From: Cliona cf. orientalis
Taxonomy: Eukaryota; Porifera; Demospongiae; Clionaida; Clionaidae
Reading direction: 5' to 3'
DNA: 64,000 bases
Assembly: GCA_963930775.1 (NCBI GenBank)
Contig: OZ005697.1
Span: 7,152,292 to 7,216,291 of the forward strand
The position numbers and the translations under genes were made by a program. The notes under the pieces are model-generated. The model had not been told where the DNA came from. It worked only from the letters and a program-made list of their open reading frames with translations, and did no database searches. Within the stretch, counting starts at the first letter, position 1. Each line of letters begins with the position of its first letter. Of the stretch, positions 50,604-64,000 are shown in pieces.

Positions 50604-52036
50604 ACTGTTCTTTTTTTAGTACCCCCAGGGTATTTCATGCATGATAGTCATTAATTTTCATCAATGCCACCTAGCTAACTAATCTCGTGGGGACAGAGGC
50701 TGGGCATGAGACTCACCATGGTGACCAGATATTATGGTTTGCCTATTCATCATTATAAAATGCATGGAACTAGCTTCTGGACCTAGCTATATCCAACTGT
50801 GTTCTAACAATAATGTAATATTACAATATTATAGGGAATTAAGCAGGTACATCACTGATTCAGCATATCTGTGCGATCCTAGCCTTAGAGTCAGGTAGCT
50901 ATGGTACCCCAAACACACCGTGAGTTCAAACTTGAATACTCCTGTAAGTTCAAATCCCAGGCAGTCTTTTGATAGCTAGCTAGGACGTCTTCTTTTGCAT
51001 TACACATTATTGAGCACGCATCAGTGGGGTTCTCGAGACAACTCAGTGACGTGCGATTGAAGCCACGCCCCTCGTTATCTTGATCCTGGAGCTGGCTAGA
51101 TCGGCAAACTTGAAAGTTTAGAAGGCTGTTTAGAACCAAGTAGCGACGAAAATCTTCCGTTTCGGGAGCGTATTTTGTAGGCCAGTAAGTGTACTGTTGG
51201 TAATAGCTACCATAAATTAATCGACGGTTGATCAGCTGAGCGCTTGAGCAGGTCCTGGCTCAATCGTGGATGCGCCGGCGCATGCGCACCACTGACATCG
51301 GTCACATGACTTCACCATGGCAACACCTTATGAGCATGCGCATTTTATGACAAAATGGCTAATCAGACACACCCACTCGCAAAATGCCCTGTACACACCC
51401 ACAATTAAATCGCTGTCCTGATAACACAAAACGAGCGTACCACAGACGTGCGCGCTCCAAAATGGAGTGGATTTACACTCGAACTAAGGTGAGCGGTCAT
51501 GGTAGTCTTGAGTTAGCCCAAGAAAACAGAAAGAAAGAAAGAAAGAAGAAAGAATGAGAAAAGGCTATTTTTTTGAACATCTGGTTCTGGCATATACAAT
51601 TGAGTTGATGAATGGTCTTGGTCTTGTTAGATCGATAATTTGCTGTAGATTCTGATTTTGACACTTAGAAATCTCACACAGTTACCTGTTTTGAGATATT
51701 TGGATGTTTGTAATGTATTATATATATGGAGTATCCGTGCCATCCCTACTTATAGAGTCTACCGACTCTATGATTATTTAGCTATTAGCTATTATTATAC
51801 CCGATCACCACTAATTACAATGTCTCTTAAGTGACGAAGCTTGATTGCTTTATACTGAGCGACTGTGTGCTAGATACATGTATTTGGTATGCGGAAGGTC
51901 TATCATACAAAAGTAGTGCACGCTAAACTAGAGATACTCACTCAACTACGTAAGATATAAAGTATAGCTACTACTCAATGTTACACACAAACGATTGTTC
52001 GGTAATAAGTTCGTCAGCTATTATGGTGTACTGCAG
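50604..52036. other. Intergenic, no clear gene
   Basis: It contains a short ATG-GAG-TGG-ATT frame ending at a GTGAGC donor (about 51462-51488) that could be a first exon, but no continuation was found. There is a GAAA-rich run at 51527-51556. Confidence 0.35.
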
Positions 52037-52888
52037 TTACTCAGCAATGCTAGCAATTTGAACCATCTTTTTTGTTGATGGCTGTTTCCTTGTGCTGGTG
52101 TACATTGAGTGCTTTCGCTTTGGTGTTGTAGTCTTGAAGGGCACCATTGTGGTTACCCTTCGAAGTTTTCTGGCCTGAGGTTGCAGTGGCTGGGGATTAT
52201 TGAGCTCTTCCAGTTTCTCTGCTACATCTCTTGGCATGTACGGTGCATCCAGGAGTGATTTGTACTGTGGTGTCCCCTCTGCTGAACCTATAGAAGGGCA
52301 GTATCGATGACCGTACTGAGAATCAGTATCCTCAATTGTTTGCTGGTATAGCTACATAATAATGTTATTTTGCTCTCAGTCTGACAGTATTATCAATGAT
52401 TATTATCTATAAACTAATTTTGGGGACCTTGGCATAATATTGATTATTAGTGGTGAAATAGGGTTTTTCAATAATTATAGAAAGCTACAATTTACTTTCA
52501 GAGAGAAGCAGGACATATACTCCCCTACCAGCAAACACAGATCGTGCATTTTCATATGAATTTGAATGTACTCCTAGGTCAATTAGCTGACATCCTTCAT
52601 CTATGACAGCAAGTTGATCTACACCATAATGGAGAGAGTCTCAGAGATATGCATAGCATTTACCTTCTTCTTGGCAGTTACATCGATGTTTCTTTATTAG
52701 CAACAGGAGATAGCAGTCTGAATTGAATACTTGTTGATTATCAGCTGGATAGAAAAAGTGTAATGGTACTTTGTCTATTCAATTTGGTGGTAGAAATTCA
52801 TAGCTTTGCTCAAGTTTAGTAGCCTATTCAAAGGCTTACCTCCAAATTTTATTGTAAAAAAAGAGGCTGCTGCAATTGACCCTGTCAT
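52037..52888 (-). CDS. CXorf65-like small protein, four exons
   Basis: Exons (minus): 52888-52840, 52744-52664, 52618-52529 and 52287-52037. All junctions are phase 1 with good splice signals, giving 156 residues. The N-terminus (FTIKFG, DNQQVFNSDCYLLLIKKH, then VIDEGCQLIDLG) matches the pattern of vertebrate CXorf65 (IKxGDNQQ...N..C..LLL...IDL.DE). The C-terminal half is basic (ARKLRRVTTMVPFKTTTPKRK). The CXorf65 family has no established biochemical role. The assignment comes from motif memory, not a search. The ORF, start and stop are complete. Confidence 0.6.
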
Positions 52889-53396
52889 AGTGTAGCTGGC
52901 ATTCTTGAAGTAAATTCAGGGGTGCTAAAGTTTGATACCCTAAAAATATGACGGGAAGTTTAGAAGCTTTGATCGACTTCACCACTCCACCAGATCAAAG
53001 ACATGCAATATTCAATTGAGTCTAAGTATAGCCTTTTGTCCACTATTTACAGATACAGGATATATATGAAGCCTACATGCATATTCAAAGTACTCAACAT
53101 TAGTTTTATAATAATATCGACATTGTGTATCAGGTTGATGTTCGTGATGGGTTCGACATTAAATTTTTATGAAAATATCAGCTTAAAATTTCCCCTTATC
53201 TATAATAATATCATTATATTCCTCACTTTGACCTCAATGTCAATGACATTTCATGTTATGATCAGGAGCTATCATGATTCCACTAAATACAAGCCATCAA
53301 TTTAACGTAAAGTAAAAAATTCAATGGTATCATGCACTACCTAATAAAATTGAGTACTAAGCTAGCTATTTTGAGCTGTGGTCATAGATATCCACA
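52889..53396. other. Intergenic, no supported gene
   Basis: Very AT-rich. The plus-strand frame 53003-53305 has the look of chance coding (no splice signals, Ile/Ser/Tyr-rich) and is not accepted. Confidence 0.4.
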
Positions 53397-55232
53397 CTAT
53401 GAATTACTAGCTATTTCATTCTGAGTAATGTATCTATCAAATATTTCCTCCATATCGTGTTGACGAAACATTCCCTCATCCCTTGTCCTGTACTTGTACC
53501 TCTTGGCTGCTATTGAGAACAGAATTAAACCGATCAATCCAGTCACACTCGTCAATGCAAGATAGACAAACCCACAGTTAGTCACTGGAGGATGCTCTAT
53601 CATTTCCCTACTGGCCCACGGCTGATTCAGGGACAAGGGAATGATGACAATGGAATTGAGAAATTGAAAGAGACCTCTGATGGCAAAGAAGACTCCAACA
53701 AGAAGTCCTTTCATGGACTGAGGGCTCTGAGCTGAGATGAACTCCAAGGTTGTGGCAATGACCAGCATGGGACCAATTCCAAGAAGAATAGTTGGTGGGA
53801 TAAGGACTCCCCAGTGCATGTTGAGTGCAGGATAGGTGAGTGACTTGTTTCGGGATATCATTGCTTGAAATACACACAGGCTGTGATTGGAAAAACTATA
53901 TCTCTTCAATGCATGTGTATGTCCCATAACGTCTGTGATTAGTAAACTCACAACTCCCAAGAGACAGAGTGTGATTCCAATACCCAGTCGAGCAAACTGC
54001 TTTGGTACTTTCTTACGAAGATAATAGAATATGATCCATATGTAAGCAGGAAAGAGAATCACTATGGAAACTAGATTCATCCCTGATCCACTCCCCATCA
54101 TTAATTTCCATGTGAATTTCTTGGTACAGTATTCTTTATAGTTTTTGTAATGCAGTAGATGCAATCCAAAGAGCGGAAAAATAAAATAAGATGCTGGCAC
54201 TTCTAAAGCAAATGAAGGTCCAATTGCAAACAGAATCACTAGCATCCGAAGAAAAGTCTTAACATTTTCCACCTGCTCTATATTAAAAGGTCCTCCAAAT
54301 CTCTCCTTGGCAAAGTCCAGCCTGGATGGAATATAGTCATCATTATAGGTGAAGGCACTGCGTTGGAGAGGGTGCTTGTGGCTTTTCGCATAATTTATTA
54401 TATTGTATACTGTCTTGTAAGGATTCTGACGTCCAGGCTCAATATGGAACCACTTACGCTTCAAACAGCCAATCAGGAGTAGTACAATCATTAATGTGTT
54501 AATTAAAATAGTTGTAGCTAATGCTAATGTCTTGCGGTTTGATTCATGATGTGAGCATAATATTAAAAAATAGAAGATTCTCAATGATACTGATCCTGAT
54601 TGAAAAGCCCATATAGCATAATGAATGAAGAGAACAAGATAACGACTTGGTGCTTCAAATAGTTGGTCTAATCCAAGTTGAATAAAATTTGCCTAATATC
54701 CTGCCAGGCCAATAATGAAAGCAATTAGTGAAAGAAAGCCCAAAATGACAATGGACACAGATGGCACTTTGTCATATCTCAGAGCTTGATTGAAGTCGTG
54801 AAATGTGGATGTTTCCAGTATTAACATGACAACGAGTAAGATAGTGAGACAAAGGAAAAGAACGATTAAGCTGATCACAACTGTTTTCAGTCGTTCACAG
54901 CAGACATCAGCAATAAACCCACTCAGAGGATAGAGCATCATGATGAATGCTAATATGGCATACGGTAGAGGTTCATATACTGAGATACTGGAATTAATTC
55001 GTGATCTGTCTATTTCAAGCAAAGCAGCAGAACCCATAAAGATGTTATACATAGCTCCAACAATGGCTGTCCATAGCAGGATGAGAATGGCCGCCTTTGA
55101 TGGCAGACAGAGGTGCTTTGGTGGAGGACATGAGATGGCAGCCCTCTGCTATGGTTGAAGTGGAGAGGAGTCCTCCTCACTTGCAGTGTTAACCAGCAGA
55201 CGACTAGATTCAGATGGACGAGCCATGGCCAT
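53397..55232 (-). pseudogene. POT/PTR (SLC15-like) peptide transporter, copy C
   Basis: A single-exon frame from ATG 55232 (MAMARPSESSRLLVN) to TAG at 53397 runs about 611 codons and is colinear throughout, broken only by TAG at 55149-55151 and TAG at 54693-54695. Copies A and B have CAG at one or both of these sites (A at both, B at the second). Helices, the SGFIADVCCERLKTVVISL loop, GCLKRKWFHIEPGRQNPYK, RLDFAKERFGGPF and EFISAQSPQSMKGLLVGVFF are typical of the POT family, which imports small peptides with protons. It is the least damaged copy and is either recently inactivated or read through. The CAG at 54693-54695 lies near a membrane helix. Confidence 0.82.
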
Positions 55233-55616
55233 CACTACTGTGACTCTAATTGCAAACTTGAAACCTTTCAAGGTATAAAAATTAGTGTATTTGCTGTTGA
55301 CGTACACAGTTGATTCAACACAAGACTAAATGTTTACTATTATTCCTATCGTCACTTTCACATAGCACATAAAAACATGTACCTTTAGAAATGAATGCTT
55401 GTATAATAGTATCTAATGTGTATACTAGCTGCTGAACATATTATGCACCATTTCATTTAATTATTATAAATAGCTAGATCTGGCACTAGCTCAGTTCCAG
55501 ATTCCCCACTGTTTTCAATTTAAAAAGAACAGGGAGTGCCATGCAGCAGGCGGCAAAGCTATAGATAGTCTCATATCTTGCACAGCTTTAAGATTTATAG
55601 CGAAAGAAACTGATCA

Positions 55617-55960
55617 TGATTCGAGACTCAAATCCCCATGCAATGTGCAATCTCTTAACACGCCATCTCCTAAGAGAATCAAATCCCCAATGTGCAGTCT
55701 CTTAGCACACCGGGATTTAATCCCCAAAGTGTACCCTTAGCACACCATCACTTAAGTTTAGAGATTGGAGATAGCAAATCCCCAATGTGCAATCTCTTAG
55801 CACATGCACCATCTCCTGTGATATAAGGGATTGGTGGTTCAGGATTCAAATCCCCAATGATTATGTGCAATCTCTTATCACAGTAGTGCTAAGAGATTGG
55901 AGATTCGAGATTTGAATCATCAATGTGCAATCTCTTAAGAGATTGGTGATTGGGGATTCG
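55617..55960. repeat. Degenerate tandem repeat, AATCCCCAATGTGCAATCTCTT
   Basis: At least six copies of an AATCCCCAATGTGCA-ATCTCTTA-GCACA unit occur at irregular 50-90 base spacing, alternating with inverse-like AAGAGATTGGAGATT blocks, so the array can fold on itself. Confidence 0.7.
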
Positions 55961-55969
55961 AGTTGCCAA

Positions 55970-56140
55970 GAAGCTTAGAATCAGCAAATGACACCAAACT
56001 GGCAAACGAAGTGTTTTTGATGAAATTCACACAAATTATGCATTTGGAATACCATAAATTGGACTCGCAAGCGTGATAACATACAGATCTAGACAGACAG
56101 AACGACTACCGTAACCCTCGCACATGTGCCAAGGGTTAAT
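55970..56140. repeat. Second copy of the dispersed repeat at 31160-31380
   Basis: Shares AAGAAGCTTAGAATCAGCAAA-type start, TTGGACTCGCAA and ACGACTACCGTAACCCTCG with 31160-31380, in the same relative order. Confidence 0.55.
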
Positions 56141-56261
56141 AAAGTAGGGATGCAATTAATGCCTATTTATGACAGGAATTAAATACATTGATAATAATTT
56201 TACAGTCAATCAGAAGAGTTACAGTAACTAACTATAAGAATAAATGTCATACTCTGCTTGA

Positions 56262-57545
56262 TCAATAGATTTTCTCCACATCGTATTGATAAAATAGCTC
56301 ATCCCTTGTTCTGTACTTGTACCTCGTAGCAGCCAATAAGAACAGAATCAAACCAATCAATCTAGTCACACTCGTCAAGACAAACCCACAATATTATAAT
56401 TAGTCACTGGAGGATGCTCTATCATTTCCCTACTGGCCCACGGCTGCTTCAGGGACAAGGGAATGATGACAATGGAATTGAGGAAATGAAAGATGGCAAA
56501 GACAATCTTTTATGAACCCCTTGGTTGTGGAAAGAATAAGAGTTGGTGGGAGAAGGATATGTTGATACGGCCACAGTACTTGGAAAATATTATATTGACA
56601 AAACTTTTCCTATTAAGCACATGCCCCACAACATCAGTGATGAGTAAACTCACAATTCCTAATGACAGAGCAAAATCCCAATACACAATCGTACATAAAG
56701 TTTCTGTAATTTTCTTTGAAGATGATACAAAACTTGATCCATAATATTATAAATTGTTATTGCAGTCATCGTTTTCCAGTTTCAATCATTATACCTACCA
56801 AATAAATTTGTGCAGTACTGTTTGTGATAATAATGTGTATTGGTGAAGTGAATGCATACTAAATAATGGAAAAATAAGATAGGAAACCGTTACTTCTAAA
56901 ACAAACGCAGGTCCAAGTACAAAAAGAATTAGCTATAGTAATATATCCTAAAGAATGTCTTAACATTTTCCACCTGCTCTGTAGTGAATGGTCCTCCAAA
57001 TCTCTCCTTGGCAAAGTCCAACCTAGATGGAATGTAGTCATCGGAGAAAGTGAAGGCACTGTGTTGGAGAGGATGCTTGTGGCTTTTAGTGAACTTCAGA
57101 ATTCCATAAACTATCTTGCAAGGATTCTGGTACCCAGGTTTGATATGGAGCCATTAAATTTTTCTTTTATACAACTGATTAGAAGCAATGCAACCATGAA
57201 CAAGACAAGCAGAAGAGCACTAAGCTCTTGTTCAATTCAATAATATGTGAGCGTAGCAAAAGAAAATAGTGGTATAGGCGACAGTGCTCCAGACTGGAAA
57301 GCCCACGTATAGCATATTGCATGCATGAGACCTATGTTCTGACTTGGTGCTTCAAAGAATTTGTCTAACCAAATTGAACGTAGTGTGCCTGCATGGTATC
57401 CCACAAGGTCAATAATGAAGGAAAATAATAATATTATAAGAAATGCAAATAGGGCAATTAAAATAATTTCTATGTCCTATGATTTGATCAAAATAGTATC
57501 CCCAAAAGTATTCCAATTAGCAGAATGGTAAGACAAATGCGAGGA
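56262..57545 (-). pseudogene. POT/PTR peptide transporter, copy D (heavily decayed)
   Basis: Homology to copy C is patchy but colinear: the TCTATCATTTCCCTACTGG stretch near 56430, the CCTCCAAATCTCTCCTTGGC stretch near 56994, and the region near 57340 (CTTGGTGCTTCAAAGAA). Frames are short and there are many indels. It is tandem with copy C in the same orientation. Confidence 0.75.
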
Positions 57546-57960
57546 AGGCCCAGGCAGGGGTAAGGTTTGTTTTGTGTTGAGTGGTGTCCTGTTGTGTCAG
57601 TGAGTACTATAATTATAATTTGCACAGTATTGCAGGTGTAAAAATTACAATAATGATGATGCCTCCAATGTTTATGATTTTTACCACTACACCACTATGA
57701 ATGAATCACCACTATGAATGAATGAATGATGCTGTTGGTGATGCCATGTGATATTTTACTCCATGCCTTAGCAACTTTATGATCCTAGCTCCATCTTATA
57801 TTTTGGGTGTAATATAATATGTACATGCAGCTTAGCAGTGGGATTGTGGTATGTACTGTGGTTGCCTGTGACACGAAGTCCCATTCCAGTTCCAGATACA
57901 CATACATATATCCTGTCCTAGTAGATTACTTACTTCTCTGCACTATATACATACATCCAG

Positions 57961-60785
<2,825 letters not shown>

Positions 60786-62654
60786 GTGAGTTTAATAACC
60801 AGGAGTATAATCGCTTCATTAAAATGTCCATAATATTATTATTGTTGGACGGAGTGCAGCCTTCACAAGGGCCTGGGCATGAGCTAAAATTATTTGTAGC
60901 CCGGCTTGTATTAAGTCTCTGCTGCCAAACTTCTTAGCTTTATAAAGCGCTGTTTAATAAATGTGCTTAATGTCATTTTTGCAGATTCACAGGTTCCACT
61001 CGATAAAGTCTCAGAGCTTGTCAGAGAAAGTTATCTTCTCAGGGGAGATCTACCAATGGAACAGTCGAGTTCTGGTTCTACTCCTGGCGAAGGTAAATGG
61101 AGGCACTTTCAAGACCACAGTGTGCTTAGCCCAGAGTTTATGAAAAAGTTTCCAAGTCACTATGTTCCTGGAATATTCACTATCGATGACCTCTCTGAGC
61201 TTCTCAAGGAGTCGTTGGTCTTTGCTCCCATACCCACTCCTGATTGGGCAAAGCCTCCGCCAGATTCACCTCCCACTAACTCCCCTCCCACTAGTTCACC
61301 TCCACCAGCCAATTCCCCTTCAGCGAGCCCCCCTCAGGACTCAGGGCCTCACTTTGTAATGCCTGCTTCTCTGGTCACCCTTTCGGATGCTGACCTGAAA
61401 AAGCAACGCACATCTTCCACACCAGTAGCTACCCTACTGGTAAAGTTTCCTCAAGCCTCTCATCGTGCTGGAGTGTTTTGCTGCTTTGCGGTCCACCTAA
61501 TTCGTTACTGTGGGTGGAAGCTTTTGCTGGACACCAAAGAGCCTCTTTACCGAAACTGCATCAAGTTTCATCTCATGGTCAGCCCTCCGTGTACAGTAAC
61601 AGTGATCGATTCAAACTCCTTCATTGAAGTTCACGCTGATGTCAGCCCACGAGCCACACTCAATGAATGTGCTCGACTGCTTCCCATTCTGAAGGGATCT
61701 GTCTTTGCTGGGATCGCTGCTGCTTGTAGAGCACTGAAGTACACACACACCTACCCCGAGATTGGCTTTGTCTGCCCACATTCTGAGGCTGGTTCCCCGG
61801 ATGCCTCACTGTAGTCTGAACTACACTCTGCTGCTATCACTTCAGACGAACTGTATTGGTGCTGCGATGTTGACACTAAGATCAGCGGTCGACTTGAGAA
61901 CCGTCATCACATCTGGTTAGGAAGAGGTACGTTTGCTGAATCTATGTCTGATATTGTCTTCAAATCACTTAATTTGCTTTTATACCTTTTGCTCTGTAGT
62001 GCTTGACAATACAGCTTCATCCGCAAGTCTGTATGCCACTTCCCAGCCACCCTCCTCCGAAGGTGAGGTGCATGCAAAATCAGGGGAAAGTACTGTCATC
62101 ACACACAATATTATTTTTATTTCCAGCATCTGGATCCTGTACATCCATTTCAGTTAGCTTTCTTTTCCCACTCAATCAACCAGTGCACAAACCACTTTGT
62201 CTGGTAAGTTAAAACTGAAACATATCTACTTACTGAGATTAACCTTATGACCTGCCACCTACAGCCCCTTACCTTCCACACATTCTAGAGTACATCTCCA
62301 TGGAGCTGCTAAAGACACAATATTGTGTAAGGATTTTCAGATTTTTGTCATGAAGACACACATATGCACAATGTACATGTACATGTACATGTACATGCAT
62401 GTGCACTTGGATAGTGTCTATATTAACAGTCTTGTCCTAATCCATGCATCTTGTAGCGTCCACACATTCTGGTAGACCAGTCCACCACAGACCATTCTGG
62501 TGAGTTAGAGTAACAAAACATCTAAGTGTTATCAGTAGCTACATGTAAATCACTCCTCCAAACATTATTTTAAGGAAGTCTTTAGAGGGTTTGGAGTACA
62601 GGGCCGGTTTTTCCACTCCTGAGGTTGATTTTCCCCTCTATATGTAGAGAGTTG

Positions 62655-62755
62655 TAGCCTCATCACCAGGCCCATTGCCAGCTTTTCACTGAAAAGCGGG
62701 AGCCAGTGCACAACATGTTGAAACGTTGGAAATGGGCCTGTTATGGGCAAGGCTA
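62655..62755. repeat. Hairpin MITE, duplicate of 26279-26382
   Basis: Same TAGCC...GGCTA hairpin, carried along by the segmental duplication, so the element predates the duplication. Confidence 0.6.
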
Positions 62756-63453
62756 AGAGAATAGTACTAAATTACCGAACATCGTGTAAGAGTTTGTCGA
62801 TTTTTGTGATGTACATGTAATATAGAGTACCAGCAATTGATAATCCTGTATGAATCCCTGCACAGCCTCCAACCCTCCCACACCATGTGTCCCAGAGGAT
62901 GTCGACTCCATGTCTACCGAAGAGATGAATGAAATGGGTAAGTATGCAGTGCTATGTAGCTCATAGTACAGGCCATGCTCACACATTCTGTTTACACACA
63001 TAGCCAAGCCCACCTCTGCTAATATGACCTTGATCATATGGAGGGATGAGAGAGGAGAGGAGAAGCAGTTCCGACTGAAGCAGTCCATCATGCACAGGTG
63101 GAGAGATGTTGGTGATTTGGTGGTTCCCAGGCAACTACTTGATGTATGGGCAAATGAAAAGGATGCCAAGGCTCGCTGCACTGCTGTTCTCTCTCACTGG
63201 CTAGACCACTCTCCCCGCCACTACCCTACCACCTCTGGGAGGGTCTCTACAAGCTCCTTGATCACAGTGAACTCGGTCAAGTGGCCACTGAACTCAAGCA
63301 AGCTGTGGACAATGCTGTCTAGATCGCATACTTCAAGGTATAGCTGTTCTCTCTATGTAGCTACCACTTTGTGTACTGATTTTTGTCAATTTATAATCGC
63401 GACATACATGCATACTGCAGATAAGACAAGAACTTTCTTTAACAATTTTCACT

Positions 63454-63527
63454 AGCCTTGTTCCCAGGCTACTCCCAGTTTTCAAAGTTACTCACAGAAA
63501 GCTGGGAGTGGCCTGGGGACATGGCTA
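63454..63527. repeat. Hairpin MITE, duplicate of 25361-25434
   Basis: Inverse copy of the 74-base hairpin, retained with its stem intact after the duplication. Confidence 0.6.
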
Positions 63528-64000
63528 ATTTTCATGACCTTCTACCTTTGCATGTTACAAGTGCTTTAGTACCCTAAGCTTACTTAAGCCCCAAGTGCCT
63601 TGGGTCTTCTGTTGAGGTGGCTGGTCCACCCTACCTAGTGCTGCACTGCAGCCAGTTCAGCTGTTTGGCACTTGGCTACTTTTGAGAACGCCGCAGTGAA
63701 GGAGGAGAGAACGGGGGCTGGGATATATATATTATAGTGTGTGCAACGTGGCTAAGGGGTATGTGGATCTTTCAGCAATTATGCAGTAGCTATAATTATT
63801 ATTAAGGTGTATGTACACATGGGTATTGGACAATTTGTACTGTGAGTGTGAGTGTAGTGTAATGGGATTCCAGTACAAGCCACATGCACATGTCAGGAAA
63901 CCACAGTAGAGCTGATGCCACAACCACCACATTGCCATTATAGGGAATGTTTCCTCACCACCAGCACCATTACTATGCAGCTGTAGGGTGTATTTTCATA

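Larger units (their letters stand above)
60955..63990 (+). pseudogene. Inverted duplicate of the ROC-COR-DD 3' half, decayed
   Basis: This matches about 28065-24880 in inverse orientation, from within exon 9 through the Death domain and 3' flank. Exon-equivalents: 60985-61926, 62000-62062, 62127-62203, 62265-62326, 62457-62499, 62866-62937, and Death domain from 63004. Lesions are TAG for CAG at 61812-61814, a 1-base loss in 62127-62203, a 7-base loss in 62265-62326, a large deletion in 62457-62499, and a 2-base insertion in the Death domain near 63236. The similarity ends at about 63990, where another repeat (TAGGGTGTATTTTCATA) begins. Confidence 0.88.

Noticed and set aside
51462-51488. Candidate first exon ending in a GTGAGC donor
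   Set aside because: Good start context, but no following exon could be found before the minus-strand CXorf65-like gene.
53003-53305. 100-residue plus-strand frame with hydrophobic stretches
   Set aside because: AT-driven Ile/Tyr/Ser composition with no neighbours in phase; likely chance.

Overview
The window looks like a metazoan, and very probably a sponge (demosponge), nuclear contig. It is AT-rich DNA with short canonical GT-AG introns, animal-type genes (an 11-exon ALAD, a CXorf65-like gene, a RabGAP1/EVI5-like tail, Death domains), tRNA-derived SINEs and a dense mixture of small inverted-repeat transposons. The sponge assignment is inferred from family resemblance and was not tested by any search.

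Layout. 0-5.5 kb: an old duplicate of the 5' end of the Death-domain gene, a LINE endonuclease fragment, and a composite inverted-repeat element with an inner tandem array. 6.2-9.2 kb: a TIR-bounded element holding one intact ORF of unknown function and a broken Tc1/mariner (IS630-type) transposase. 9.2-10.0 kb: two nested MITEs. 10.6-16.0 kb: a nearly pristine tyrosine-recombinase retrotransposon (Ngaro/PAT type) with split direct repeats, spliced gag, RT-RNase H and recombinase. 16.2-18.1 kb: the end of a Death-domain gene with MITEs and a SINE in its intron. 19.7-22.3 kb: a disabled POT/PTR peptide transporter interrupted by nested MITEs. 25.6-34.6 kb: an intact 15-exon gene for a predicted 1213-residue coiled coil-ROC-COR-linker-Death domain protein. 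35.4-37.0 kb: a second transporter pseudogene. 38.9-41.9 kb: a RabGAP-like tail fragment and a broken secreted-protein gene. 43.4-47.6 kb: delta-aminolevulinate dehydratase (ALAD), intact. 48.3-50.0 kb: a multi-pass membrane protein. 52.0-52.9 kb: a CXorf65-like gene. 53.4-57.5 kb: two more transporter copies. 58.0-60.8 kb: a second ROC-COR gene, lacking the coiled-coil exons and carrying a frameshift. 61.0-64.0 kb: an inverted, decayed segmental duplicate of the 3' half of the 25.6-34.6 kb gene.

The main theme is a small locus of ROC-COR/Death-domain genes, a DAPK-like signalling or innate-immunity architecture, expanding and decaying by segmental duplication next to a decaying peptide-transporter family. 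Exon structure in the intact gene is striking: every coiled-coil microexon is phase 0 and a multiple of three, and every linker exon is phase 1-1, so both modules could be spliced in any combination without losing frame. A second striking feature is a 14-base word, GGTAAAGGTCGTCA, that recurs about 13 times in otherwise unrelated surroundings.
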